Position numbers and translations under genes: made by a program. A stretch of 64,000 nucleotides of DNA from Deinococcus cellulosilyticus NBRC 106333 = KACC 11606 (GTDB lineage Bacteria; Deinococcota; Deinococci; Deinococcales; Deinococcaceae): the NCBI RefSeq assembly GCF_007990775.1, contig NZ_BJXB01000007.1, forward strand, positions 1 to 64,000, read 5' to 3'. Below are positions 30,606 through 39,128 of the stretch, piece after piece. The notes beneath the pieces were generated by a model. It had not been told where the DNA came from and made no database searches. It saw only the letters and a list, made by a program, of their open reading frames with translations. Position 1 is the stretch's first letter. Each line of letters starts with the position of its first letter.

Positions 30606-33356
30606 ATGAACCAGCCGCACGACCCCCTGCATTCTTCAGATCCCCACCGTGCCCACCTGAATGCCATCATGGAAGCCCTGCTGCAGGTCACCACCCCCCA
30701 GCAGGTGGCCGAAGTGGTGGTTGAGCATGCCCTCACCGCCCTGCAGGCCAGTGCCTCCACCCTGTACCTGCTGCACGAGGATCACCTGGAAAACCTGCAA
30801 TACCGGGGCGACACCAGTGGCCTGCTGGAAGAAGATTTTCGTGAGGTGCCCTTGACCGCACAGATTCCGGCCACTGCCGTGCTCAGGACCGGGGAAACCC
30901 TGATCCTGACCGCAGCAGAGCTGCTGGAACAGTATCCAGATTCACTCCTGTTGAAAACCCACCCACAGGCTGGACTGGTGCTCTTGCCCCTCCGGAGCCA
31001 GGATGAGACCATCGGGGTGCTGGGCCTGGTCTTTGAGCATGCCCTGCCTGAAAACCCGGTGGACATCCAGTTCATGAACCACCTGGCCTTCCACTGTGCG
31101 CAGGCCCTGGAACGCACCTGGCTGATCCGTCGGCTGCAAAGCAGCGAGGAGCGTTTCCGGTCCCTGCTGGAGGCCACCACCACCATGGTGTGGACCCGGG
31201 ATGGTGAAGGCCGCTTCGTTCAGGAACAGCCCAGCTGGGAAGCGTTCACCGGACAGCCCTGGGAGGAATACCAGGGTCGGGGCTGGCAAAATGCCATTCA
31301 CCCTGAAGACCGGGAAACAGCCCGGGAGAATTTCCTGAAAGGCATTGAAGGCAAAATACCCTACCAGAATGGGTACCGTTTGCGGCAGCATGACGGCTCG
31401 TACCGCTGGATGCAGGTCCATGCCGTTCCCGTGCTGGGTGAAGATGGGCAGGTCAAGGAATGGATGGGCTTTCACCGGGACATCACCGAGGAAAGGGAAG
31501 CCAGCCAGGCCGCCCTGGACAGTGAGGCCAGGCTGTTTGGCATCATCAGCACGGTCTCTGATGCAGTGATCACCACCGATGCCTCACGCAGGGTTCTGGT
31601 GTTCAACCATGCAGCAGAACGCATGTTTGGTCTCTCTGCCCGGGAAGCCACTGGAGAAAGCCTGGACCGTTTCATTCCACAGCGGTTCCGCCGGACCCAT
31701 GCCCACCACATGGAGGCTTTTGGTCAGACGGGGGTCACTTCCCGCAGCATGCACAGCACACGCAGTGCCCTGCCCGCGCTTCGTGCAGATGGGACGGAAT
31801 TTCTGGTCGAGGCCACCATCTCGCAGGTGGTGGTGGGAGGAGAGCGCCTCTTCACCGCAGTGGTCCGGGATGTCACCGAACAGATCCGCGTGGAAGGCCT
31901 GCTGCGGGAAAGCGAGGAACGCTTCCGGGCCACCTTCAGTCAGGCCGCAGTTGGGATTGCCCATGTGGGCCTGAGCGGAGAATGGCTGACCGTCAACCAG
32001 CGGCTCTGTGACATCGTCGGGTACAGCAATACAGAACTGATGGGTCTCACCTTTCAGGACATCACGCACCCCGAGGACCTCGACAAGGACCTGCACCTGC
32101 TGAACCTGCTGGTCAGTGGACGCATCCAGACCTACGACATGCAGAAACGCTACATCCGCAAGGATGGAACGCTGGTCTGGGTCAACCTGACCGTCTCTCT
32201 GGTCCGCACCCCTGAGGGAGATCCCCACTATTTCATTTCGGTGATTGAGGACATCTCCTCCATGAAAGACACCGAGCTTCAACTGGTGCAGGCCCGGGAC
32301 GAACTTGAGGCCAGGGTGGAGGTGCGCACAGCCGAGCTGCAGACCCTCAGTGAACAGCTCTCCGAACGGGTGCAGGAACTGGAGGTGCGCAATCAGGAAA
32401 CGCGCCTGCTGGGTGAAATGAGCGAGATGCTGCAGGCCTGCCTGAACCTCGAAGAGGCCCAGGAGGTGGTGGCCCAGCATGCAAGCCTGCTGATGCCCCA
32501 TCTGAAAGGGGCCCTGTTTTCTTTCGGGGCCTCCCGCAATGTGCTGGAGGAGATGGTGCAATGGCATGGCGAATCCAGCAGCAGCACGGTGTTCACCCCC
32601 CATGAATGCTGGGGGCTGCGCAGAGGCAAGGCTTTCCTGAGTGAGCCCAGAGGCCGGGGGCTGCGCTGCTCGCATGTGCATGACAACGGTGCAGCCCTGT
32701 GTGTCCCACTGCTGGCTCAGGGTGAGACCGTGGGGTTGCTGCACCTCAGTGGTCCTGCTGAGATGTTCACGTCACGCAAACAGAGGCTGGCCCAGACCAT
32801 CGCAGAAACCGTGGCCCTGGCGATTGTGAACCTGCGCCTGCGGGAAACGCTGCGCATGCAGTCCATCCGTGATCCTCTCACCGGACTGTTCAACCGCCGG
32901 TATCTGGAGGAGACCTTCACCAGAGAGGCCCGCCGTGCCCAGCGGCACCAGCACAGCATCGGCATGGTGATGCTGGATGTGGACCACTTCAAACGCTTCA
33001 ATGACACCTACGGCCACGAGGCAGGAGACAGCCTGCTGGCCGACCTCGGGCGCGTGCTGCAATCCAGTGTGCGGGGTGAAGATGTGGCCTGCCGCTACGG
33101 GGGTGAGGAATTCACCCTGATGTTGCCAGGGGCAAGCCTGGAACAGACGGTTCAACGGGCAGAGCAGGTCAGGCAGGCCATCTCTGAACTGCAGGTTTCA
33201 GACCGGGGACAGATGCTGGGTGGGGTCACGGCCTCACTGGGCGTGGCCGCTTACCCACAGCACGGAGACCAGCTCCTGTCGGTGCTCAGGGCGGCAGATT
33301 TTGCCCTGTACCGGGCCAAACAGGAAGGCCGCAATCGGGTGATCCCGGCAGGTTGA
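30606..33356 (+). CDS. GAF/PAS diguanylate cyclase (soluble)
   Basis: 916 residues from the ATG at 30606; a GTG-initiated 16-codon extension is disfavoured because it touches the likely -10 (TAAAAT, 30552). Domains in order: GAF (about 15-170), PAS/PAC (about 180-310), PAS (about 315-440), PAS/PAC (about 445-560), coiled coil, second GAF (about 600-745), GGDEF (about 755-915) with DPLTGLFNRRYLEET, DVDHFKRFNDTYGHEAGD and YGGEEF. The RxxD inhibition site is present (RGED). No membrane helix, so it senses cytoplasmic signals. A single-gene unit, head-on to the tetR gene three bases away. Confidence 0.93.
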   Translation: MNQPHDPLHSSDPHRAHLNAIMEALLQVTTPQQVAEVVVEHALTALQASASTLYLLHEDHLENLQYRGDTSGLLEEDFREVPLTAQIPATAVLRTGETLILTAAELLEQYPDSLLLKTHPQAGLVLLPLRSQDETIGVLGLVFEHALPENPVDIQFMNHLAFHCAQALERTWLIRRLQSSEERFRSLLEATTTMVWTRDGEGRFVQEQPSWEAFTGQPWEEYQGRGWQNAIHPEDRETARENFLKGIEGKIPYQNGYRLRQHDGSYRWMQVHAVPVLGEDGQVKEWMGFHRDITEEREASQAALDSEARLFGIISTVSDAVITTDASRRVLVFNHAAERMFGLSAREATGESLDRFIPQRFRRTHAHHMEAFGQTGVTSRSMHSTRSALPALRADGTEFLVEATISQVVVGGERLFTAVVRDVTEQIRVEGLLRESEERFRATFSQAAVGIAHVGLSGEWLTVNQRLCDIVGYSNTELMGLTFQDITHPEDLDKDLHLLNLLVSGRIQTYDMQKRYIRKDGTLVWVNLTVSLVRTPEGDPHYFISVIEDISSMKDTELQLVQARDELEARVEVRTAELQTLSEQLSERVQELEVRNQETRLLGEMSEMLQACLNLEEAQEVVAQHASLLMPHLKGALFSFGASRNVLEEMVQWHGESSSSTVFTPHECWGLRRGKAFLSEPRGRGLRCSHVHDNGAALCVPLLAQGETVGLLHLSGPAEMFTSRKQRLAQTIAETVALAIVNLRLRETLRMQSIRDPLTGLFNRRYLEETFTREARRAQRHQHSIGMVMLDVDHFKRFNDTYGHEAGDSLLADLGRVLQSSVRGEDVACRYGGEEFTLMLPGASLEQTVQRAEQVRQAISELQVSDRGQMLGGVTASLGVAAYPQHGDQLLSVLRAADFALYRAKQEGRNRVIPAG

Positions 33357-33359
33357 ACT

Positions 33360-33959
33360 TCAGGTCTGAACTGAAGGGTCCATCTCCAGATGGGGCGCAA
33401 GAATCCGGGTGACCAGAATGGGCACCAGTGCCAGGGTCTGCTCTTTTTGCTGGATGGGTACAGTCAGGAGGTCCAACAGCAGTCCATCAATGGCAAAGTG
33501 CAGCATGGCAATTTCTGCGGCGTCGCCTGGAAGGCGGGCCTGCCTGTGGAACATCAGGTCCAGCTGAAAATTGCGGGCCAGGGTCTCTTGCAGAATGCGA
33601 GCCAGTTCTGGTCGCCTTGCCGCTTCCAGGCGCAATTCAAAGAGGGCCAGCGTGAGGTCTTTGCTTCTGGTGGTGCGCAGCACGATGTCCTGGATGTAGT
33701 GGATGGCCGTTTCCAGGGTGGGCGGCAATGTCCCGACCTGCTCGAAGACTTCGTGAGGGGGGGCAAGCCGCTCGAAAATCCGGGAGGCCAGTGCCCCGAG
33801 CAGGGCTTCACGGCTGTTGAAATAGTTGGCGGTGGTGCCGGTGGGTACTGCTGCTTCGCGGTCCACGGCGCGGTGGGTGAGGCCACGGGCTCCTTCGCGG
33901 GCCAGCACCCGCAGTCCGGCGTCGGCAAGCAGATTTCTGCGTGAGGGATTGGCAGACAC
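33360..33959 (-). CDS. TetR-family transcriptional regulator
   Basis: 199 residues. N-terminal HTH: RRNLLADAGLRVLAREGARG, THRAVDREAAVPTGTTANYF, NSREALLGALASRI. The C-terminal ligand domain is helical and not assignable. GTG start, with TAGACT exactly six bases upstream (leaderless). The promoter carries two ACTACA-N2-TGTWGT operators, so autorepression is likely. The dihydrofolate-reductase-like gene beyond repeat copy 4 is the likely second target. Confidence 0.92.
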   Translation of the reverse strand: MSANPSRRNLLADAGLRVLAREGARGLTHRAVDREAAVPTGTTANYFNSREALLGALASRIFERLAPPHEVFEQVGTLPPTLETAIHYIQDIVLRTTRSKDLTLALFELRLEAARRPELARILQETLARNFQLDLMFHRQARLPGDAAEIAMLHFAIDGLLLDLLTVPIQQKEQTLALVPILVTRILAPHLEMDPSVQT

Positions 33960-33965
33960 CCTGAG

Positions 33966-34015
33966 AGTCTAGCACAACCACTACAGATGTTGTACAATAG
34001 AACTACACTTGTAGT
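33966..34015. promoter_or_regulatory. tetR promoter with two tandem operators
   Basis: ACTACAGATGTTGT (33980-33993) and the perfect palindrome ACTACACTTGTAGT (34002-34015) have centres 22 bp apart, two helical turns. The minus-strand -10 TAGACT is at 33971-33966, and the first operator overlaps the -35 position. Confidence 0.8.
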
Positions 34016-34024
34016 GGATGAATT

Positions 34025-34265
34025 GCAAAGTCATGCCATGTGGATGGCGTGGAGCAATCAGCGTTCAGCATTCAGCCATCAGCAAAAGAACCCTTGATGC
34101 TTTTGTAGAAGAGGGCTGCAAGGATTGCACTGAACAGGAGGTTAAAAACCTGTATTGCCTGGCTGAAGTGAAAGCACACCTGATTTTGGTGCTGACCGCT
34201 GATGGCTGATGGCTGACGGCTTTCTCAAGGAACACCGCCCCATCAGCGACTCTGCGCTTACGCTG
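34025..34265. repeat. MITE-like palindromic repeat, copy 4
   Basis: Same orientation as copies 1 and 2. GCAAAGTCATGCC at the left (outer terminal repeat decayed), CAATCAGCGTTCAGCATTCAGC array, GCAAAAGAACCCTTGATGC, GGCTGAAGTGAAAGC, GGTGCTGACCGCTGATGGCTGATGGCTGACGGC right array (written in parts in the sequence), and an intact right terminal repeat ending TTACGCTG. It separates the TetR operators from the gene they probably once controlled. Confidence 0.75.
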
Positions 34266-34292
34266 ACATCCACAGTGGTCAAGGAGGCCCAC

Positions 34293-34889
34293 ATGCGAAA
34301 ACTGATTTACTACGTTGCCAGCTCCCTGGATGGATTCATTGCCGGCCCCGGAGACAACACAGAGGTTTTCTCTCTGCCAGAAAGCTACCTCAGGCACCTG
34401 ATCGAACACTTCCCGGAAACCCTGCCCACCCATTTCCATGCTGCCATGGGCAGCGAAGCCACAGGAAAACGCTTTGACACCGTGGTCATGGGCCGCAAAA
34501 CCTACGACCCCGCCCTGCAGGTGGGCATCACCAGTCCCTACCGTCACCTGCGCCAGTACGTGGTCAGCCGCAATCTGCCCGATTCCAGCGATCCCGAAGT
34601 CACCCTGGTGCGGGAAAACGTGGTGGGCCTCATCCAGCAGCTCAAGCAGGAGACCTCAGACAGACACATCTGGCTTGCAGGGGGGGGCAGCCTCGCAGGT
34701 CAACTTGCCGAAGAAATCGACGAGATCATCCTGAAACTCAACCCCATGGTGATCGGACAGGGCACCCCGGTTTTTGCAGGAGATTTCCCGTTGCAGCGGT
34801 TTGAACGCATCTCCTGTGATCCCCACCCGACTGGTCCTGTGTTGCTGCATTACCGTGCAGTGCGGGATGGACGCCACAATTTAAGCTGA
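34293..34889 (+). CDS. Dihydrofolate reductase-like protein (RibD C-terminal fold)
   Basis: 198 residues. The ATG at 34293 has an AAGGAGG site; the longer frame upstream runs into repeat copy 4. MRKLIYYVASSLDGFIAGPG is the classic N-terminus of YwjB/YyaP-type proteins. TVVMGRKTYDP, YVVSRNLP and IWLAGGGSLAGQLAEE complete the NADPH-binding pattern. Reductase activity on a pterin or flavin precursor is inferred; the true substrate is unknown in this group. It overlaps the end of ada by nine bases. Confidence 0.88.
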   Translation: MRKLIYYVASSLDGFIAGPGDNTEVFSLPESYLRHLIEHFPETLPTHFHAAMGSEATGKRFDTVVMGRKTYDPALQVGITSPYRHLRQYVVSRNLPDSSDPEVTLVRENVVGLIQQLKQETSDRHIWLAGGGSLAGQLAEEIDEIILKLNPMVIGQGTPVFAGDFPLQRFERISCDPHPTGPVLLHYRAVRDGRHNLS

Positions 34890-35966
34890 CACTGCACCTT
34901 CTGAGAACAGAGTGGGCTGCTCCAAGGCTTTCTTTTCAAGCTTCAGGAGGTGCTCCTTGCGGGGAATCCCACCCCCGTAACCGGTCAGGTCCCCTCCTGC
35001 ACCCACAATCCGGTGGCAGGGCACCACGATGGCCAGACGGTTCTGTCCGTTGGCCCTGCCCACCGCCCGGGAAGCCAAAGGCTGACCCATCTGGCGGGCA
35101 AGTTCACCGTAAGTGCGGGTTTCACCGTGGGGCACGTCCAGAAGAGCCCTCCACACCTTCTGCTGAAAGTCCGTTCCCGGCATGTGCAGGGGAACCGTGA
35201 ACCTCAGCAACTGTCCTGCAAAATAGGCCTGCAGTTCTGCATCCAGCCTGCTCAGGTGAGGATGGGCTCCGGGCAAGATGCTGTAACCGTAACGCCCCTT
35301 CAGTTCCTCCAGTTCAGCAGGCAGGGCAGGCCGATCTGTGAACTCCAGCAGCACCACACCCCGATCTTCGGCCAGGGCCAGCATCGGTCCCAGAGGGGTC
35401 AAGATTCTGGAGAACACCAGCACCCTGGCGTCCTTGCTTTTTCCGGGCTGCGTTCCCACATGGTGCTGAAAAGCATCTCTGAAGCCACTCAGGGACTGGT
35501 AGCCGTGGTCCAGGGCAGCAGCATCAATGCTCTCCCCCTGTTCCAGTTGCCCGAGGGCCTTACCCAGACGCCTGGCCCGGGCGTATGCATGAAAGGTCAT
35601 GCCATAGTGGGTTTTGAACCAGCGACGCAGAAAAACAGGGTCCAGGCCACTCTGCTGCAACTCCGCATCACTCCAGCGTTTTTGAGGGGCCTTTTCCATC
35701 TCCTGCAGCAGGGTCTGAACTTCTGCGGGTGCGTCCCCTTTGAGTTGCAGGGGGGTGCAGCGCTTGCAGGGCCGATATCCAGCGGTCATGGCATCTTCTG
35801 CCTTTGCATAAAACTCCACATTCTCCGGTCTGGGCTTGCGGGCAGGGCAGGTGGGACGGCAGAAAATCCGGGTGGTCTTCACCGCCGTGAAAAACACACC
35901 CTCAAAAAGAGGATTGCTCTCCAGCATGGCCTGGACCATCACATGCCGTTCAGGAAGGGAAGTCAT
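34881..35966 (-). CDS. ada: Ada: alkylation-response regulator and O6-methylguanine-DNA methyltransferase
   Basis: 361 residues, full two-domain Ada. The N-terminal zinc domain has all four Cys (C36, C40, C67, C70 in FCRPTCPARK and PCKRC); the first accepts methyl groups from phosphotriesters and turns Ada into an activator. An AraC-type HTH region follows (SIDAAALDHGYQSLSGFRDA). The C-terminal methyltransferase has the acceptor motif IVVPCHRIVGAGG (C317). It repairs O6-methylguanine directly. A clear promoter TGGACA-N17-TAGACT lies six bases before the ATG, so the mRNA should be leaderless. Confidence 0.96.
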   Translation of the reverse strand: MTSLPERHVMVQAMLESNPLFEGVFFTAVKTTRIFCRPTCPARKPRPENVEFYAKAEDAMTAGYRPCKRCTPLQLKGDAPAEVQTLLQEMEKAPQKRWSDAELQQSGLDPVFLRRWFKTHYGMTFHAYARARRLGKALGQLEQGESIDAAALDHGYQSLSGFRDAFQHHVGTQPGKSKDARVLVFSRILTPLGPMLALAEDRGVVLLEFTDRPALPAELEELKGRYGYSILPGAHPHLSRLDAELQAYFAGQLLRFTVPLHMPGTDFQQKVWRALLDVPHGETRTYGELARQMGQPLASRAVGRANGQNRLAIVVPCHRIVGAGGDLTGYGGGIPRKEHLLKLEKKALEQPTLFSEGAVSA

Positions 35967-35972
35967 GCCCTG

Positions 35973-36001
35973 AGTCTACCCAGCCTCATGCAGGGTGTCC
36001 A
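35973..36001 (-). promoter_or_regulatory. ada leaderless promoter
   Basis: On the minus strand TGGACA (36001-35996), 17-bp spacer, TAGACT (35978-35973), then CAGGGC and the ATG. No obvious Ada box can be assigned. Confidence 0.75.
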
Positions 36002-36153
36002 CCGAAAATTGAACAGGGAATTCGGAATTCGAATTGCACAAAAATTGCTGAAACACCCGGGTTGTCCAGATCTTGTGCTTCTGTTCTGCCGACCAGAAAC
36101 TAGGCTGATGTCATTCCATCAGCCTGATTCACCTGACCCGGAGGGTCAAAGAG

Positions 36154-38982
36154 ATGCCTGCTGCCACCATTCCACGAAAACTGCCCCGTGAGATCGAGCG
36201 ACCCCACCTGCATGACCAGGTGGAAAACACACTGGCGAAATGGGTGGCTTTGATCGCTCCAGCAGGTTACGGCAAAACCACCTTTCTGGGCCAGATGGCC
36301 ACCCGAAAAAGCACGCCGGTGGTGTGGATTTCTGCCGATGATCCTTTCCTGGACCTGCATGCCCTGATCAACACCCTGGAAATCCGCCTTCCGGGCAGCG
36401 GTCCAGCCCTCGCAGAAAGGCTTTCCGGGGTGACCCTCGTGATCGACCCCACCAACCATTTCCGCCCGGAGGTGTTTGCATATCTGGCACATCTGGTCCG
36501 GGAAGCCCCTGCTGATTTTCGCCTGTTCACCGCCGGGCCAGCGCTGCCTGAGCAGGACCTCCAGAACCTCCTGCAGGCCGGACAGTTGCTGGTCGTGAGG
36601 GCTGAGGATCTGGTTTTTTCGCTTCAGGAGTCCGTGGAGTTGCTGGCCCACCGGCCCCAGTTGCAAGATCCTGCTGGAATTCACAAAATGCTGGAGGGTT
36701 GCCCCATGCGGGTGTCTCTGGTGTCTTATGGAGCCACCCCGTCAAAAGACACCTCGGCCATGTTGACTGAAGTGCTCGAAAACCTGCCCGGAGACCTTGC
36801 CGCCTTTCTCCCCGGTCTTTCTGTTGTGCAGGTGTGGGAGGAGGGCACCCTTGCCCAGTTGATCCCGGAACTTGCTGCAGGGTGGACCGTCCGTCTTTTG
36901 CAGGCCGGGTTTCCCCTCACCCAGGAAATCCACGGCCCGATCCGTCCTCATCCTGTGCTGCAGCAGACCCTGAATGGCATTCTGAAAACGGACCCTGCCC
37001 TGCACCAGAGCCTGCACGACCGGGCTGCCCTGCTTGCGCTGGCCCGTGGGAATCTGTTCCAGGCCTTCAGGCATCAGGTGCAGGGTGGCAATCTCACGGC
37101 TGCTGCAGAACTCGCAGACCGCCTTGTTCCTGCATTGCAGGTGTCTGGACGCTGGAGCCTGATTGAAGAATTGCTCAGGCAACTTCCAGAGCAGATCCTT
37201 TCCCCTGCCCTGCGTCTTGCTCTGGCCCGCTGTCTCTCTGTCAGGGAAGTCACCCCTGAGGCGCACAGGCTTTACCTGCAGCTTTTTGAGAGGAATCAAC
37301 TGGAATTCGAAGACCTGCTTTTGCTGGCAGGCCACCACCTGCAAAATGAAGAGGCCACCCACGCCCTGACCTTCGCCACCCACGCCCTGGAACGGGCCAG
37401 CACACCAGAGGAACGCTGTCCTGCCCTGAGGGTCAAAGCCCTGTCTGCTGCCCTGCTCGGTCAGGGGACCCCATTCATCCCGCAACTGAACCACGAAATG
37501 GAATCGGCCCGCAGGGACCAGCGACCTGAGGATGTTCTTGGGCTGCTGTACGCTCTGGGACAGCTGCAAACGCAAGACGGAATGTGGAAGGAGGCGCTGG
37601 GTTCCCTGGAAGAGGCCACCCGCCTTTCCAGGGACCTGAACCTTCCCCGGGCAACCTTCACCGTGGGTGGAGCGTGGGTCCGGGCCCTGTCTGCGACTGG
37701 CAGGAGCATGCAGGCCCTGAAGCTGCTTGATGAACTTCAGCGGCTCACAGAACAGGCCTTTCCCGGGCGCTTGGGCTGGATTCACGCACTCAGGGCAGTG
37801 GTGCACTGCGACCGCCACGATGTGAGCGAGGCCAGAAAAAGCATCAGCACAGGTCTGCTGCTCTGCAAGGAGGATCTGCCAGAACACCTCAGGACCCGGC
37901 GAATGCTGATTCATTTGCAGGGCTTCACCCACCACCAGCTGGGTGAAGCGCAGGCCCTGCAAACGCTGGTCCAGGAAACCCAGCCGGTGAATGAGGACCC
38001 TCCTGACCAGGAACACCTGCTTCTCAGGGCTTTGCTGAGCTGGAACCAGCAGGATGCAGAGGGTCTGGACCTCTGGAATGTCCTGCTTCAGGGCAGACTT
38101 CGCAGCCTCCCGATGGTTCAGCTGTACTGGGCTGCTGCCCGGACCCGGCAGGGTGAGGCCCTGGCGTCAGACCTCGACCCCCTGATGCAGACGCTGGAAC
38201 ACATGGAAACAGACGCCCTCCTCAGGGATGAAGCGTCTCACCTGCAGGAGGTGTATGGGATCTGGGTGTCGCGCCGCTGGCATGCCGAGCGTTTCCTGCC
38301 CCACCTGCAGCAGTCTCCCACCATGCAGGGCACGCACACCCTGCACCTGCAGACTTTTGGAGGGTTTGCGGCCCGGGTCCAGGGTCAGCCCATCCGAATT
38401 CCACTGAAAAAAGCCCAGGAGGTGCTGCTCTGGCTGGCCTGGCATGGTGCGTCCACCCTGCCGGAATTGATGGAGGGAATGTGGGGTGAACCCTGGGGGC
38501 AGAAGGAACGCAAGTACTTGCATGTGGCCCTGGCAGAACTGAGGAAAGCATTTGCGCAGGTGGTCCCGGACATCAACCCCATTTCATTTGATGGTCTGTG
38601 CTACCAGATCCATGAAAAACTGCAGGTGCGGCTGGATGTGCGGGAGTTTCTGTTCCTGCAGCACAGCACCGATCTGCAGCAGGTGCAGGAGATCCTTCTG
38701 AGGTTTTCAGGACGCTGGATGCCCGCACTGGACCGTCCCTGGACAGATGGGGTCAGGGAGCAGCTTCACTTCGCGGCCATGGATCTGGGGTTGAAGCTCG
38801 GTGAGGTGCACCAGACCAGCAACCCACTGCTGGCCCTCGCAGCTTACAAAAAGGTGCTGGAGCAAGATCCTCTCCACGAAGAAGCCCACCAGAAATGCGT
38901 GATGCTGCTTCGCCAGACCGGGCAACATCACGCGGCGCTTGAGGCCCAGCAGCAGTACGAGTACCTTCTCAGGCTGGACTGA
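36154..38982 (+). CDS. ATPase-TPR regulator with C-terminal BTAD DNA-binding module
   Basis: 942 residues. N-terminal P-loop ATPase of the MalT/LAL type (APAGYGKTTFL near 37; a weak second motif VTLVIDPTNH). A long TPR-like helical region follows (about 270-710). At about 728 a winged-helix OmpR/SARP-like domain begins (LHLQTFGGFAARVQG, KAQEVLLWLAWHG, ERKYLHVALAELRKAF), and the last 120 residues are a bacterial transcriptional activator domain (RWMPALDRPWTDGVREQLHF, LEQDPLHEEAHQKCVMLLRQ). Large ATP-dependent activators of this type respond to small inducers. Target genes are unknown. GGAGG ribosome site nine bases upstream. Confidence 0.85.
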   Translation: MPAATIPRKLPREIERPHLHDQVENTLAKWVALIAPAGYGKTTFLGQMATRKSTPVVWISADDPFLDLHALINTLEIRLPGSGPALAERLSGVTLVIDPTNHFRPEVFAYLAHLVREAPADFRLFTAGPALPEQDLQNLLQAGQLLVVRAEDLVFSLQESVELLAHRPQLQDPAGIHKMLEGCPMRVSLVSYGATPSKDTSAMLTEVLENLPGDLAAFLPGLSVVQVWEEGTLAQLIPELAAGWTVRLLQAGFPLTQEIHGPIRPHPVLQQTLNGILKTDPALHQSLHDRAALLALARGNLFQAFRHQVQGGNLTAAAELADRLVPALQVSGRWSLIEELLRQLPEQILSPALRLALARCLSVREVTPEAHRLYLQLFERNQLEFEDLLLLAGHHLQNEEATHALTFATHALERASTPEERCPALRVKALSAALLGQGTPFIPQLNHEMESARRDQRPEDVLGLLYALGQLQTQDGMWKEALGSLEEATRLSRDLNLPRATFTVGGAWVRALSATGRSMQALKLLDELQRLTEQAFPGRLGWIHALRAVVHCDRHDVSEARKSISTGLLLCKEDLPEHLRTRRMLIHLQGFTHHQLGEAQALQTLVQETQPVNEDPPDQEHLLLRALLSWNQQDAEGLDLWNVLLQGRLRSLPMVQLYWAAARTRQGEALASDLDPLMQTLEHMETDALLRDEASHLQEVYGIWVSRRWHAERFLPHLQQSPTMQGTHTLHLQTFGGFAARVQGQPIRIPLKKAQEVLLWLAWHGASTLPELMEGMWGEPWGQKERKYLHVALAELRKAFAQVVPDINPISFDGLCYQIHEKLQVRLDVREFLFLQHSTDLQQVQEILLRFSGRWMPALDRPWTDGVREQLHFAAMDLGLKLGEVHQTSNPLLALAAYKKVLEQDPLHEEAHQKCVMLLRQTGQHHAALEAQQQYEYLLRLD

Positions 38983-39080
38983 CCCGCTGCAGGTGGGTCA
39001 GGTGCAACCGCCAGAGTGGGTTGAAACCTCACCATGCTTCTCAGGGATTTTGCGGTGAACTGGAAGGGAACAACAAAGAA

Positions 39081-39104
39081 AACCAGTGGCTGAACCCACT
39101 GGTT
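39081..39104. terminator. Bidirectional terminator
   Basis: AACCAGTGG / CCACTGGTT nine-bp stem with T-rich tails on both strands (TTCTT on plus, TTCTTT on minus), between the convergent BTAD regulator and GH5 genes. Confidence 0.8.
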
Positions 39105-39128
39105 TTCTTGAGGCAGACGGTTCAGGCT

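Noticed and set aside
34018..34209. 63-codon frame resembling frames in other repeat copies (shared SAISKR-LDAF translation)
   Set aside because: The similarity comes from the dispersed repeat DNA; copies are interrupted and out of frame elsewhere, so it is not a protein family.
36018..36037. GGAATTCGGAATTCGAATT repeated sequence before the BTAD regulator
   Set aside because: AT-rich short repeats with no clear dyad spacing or promoter; not enough to call an operator.
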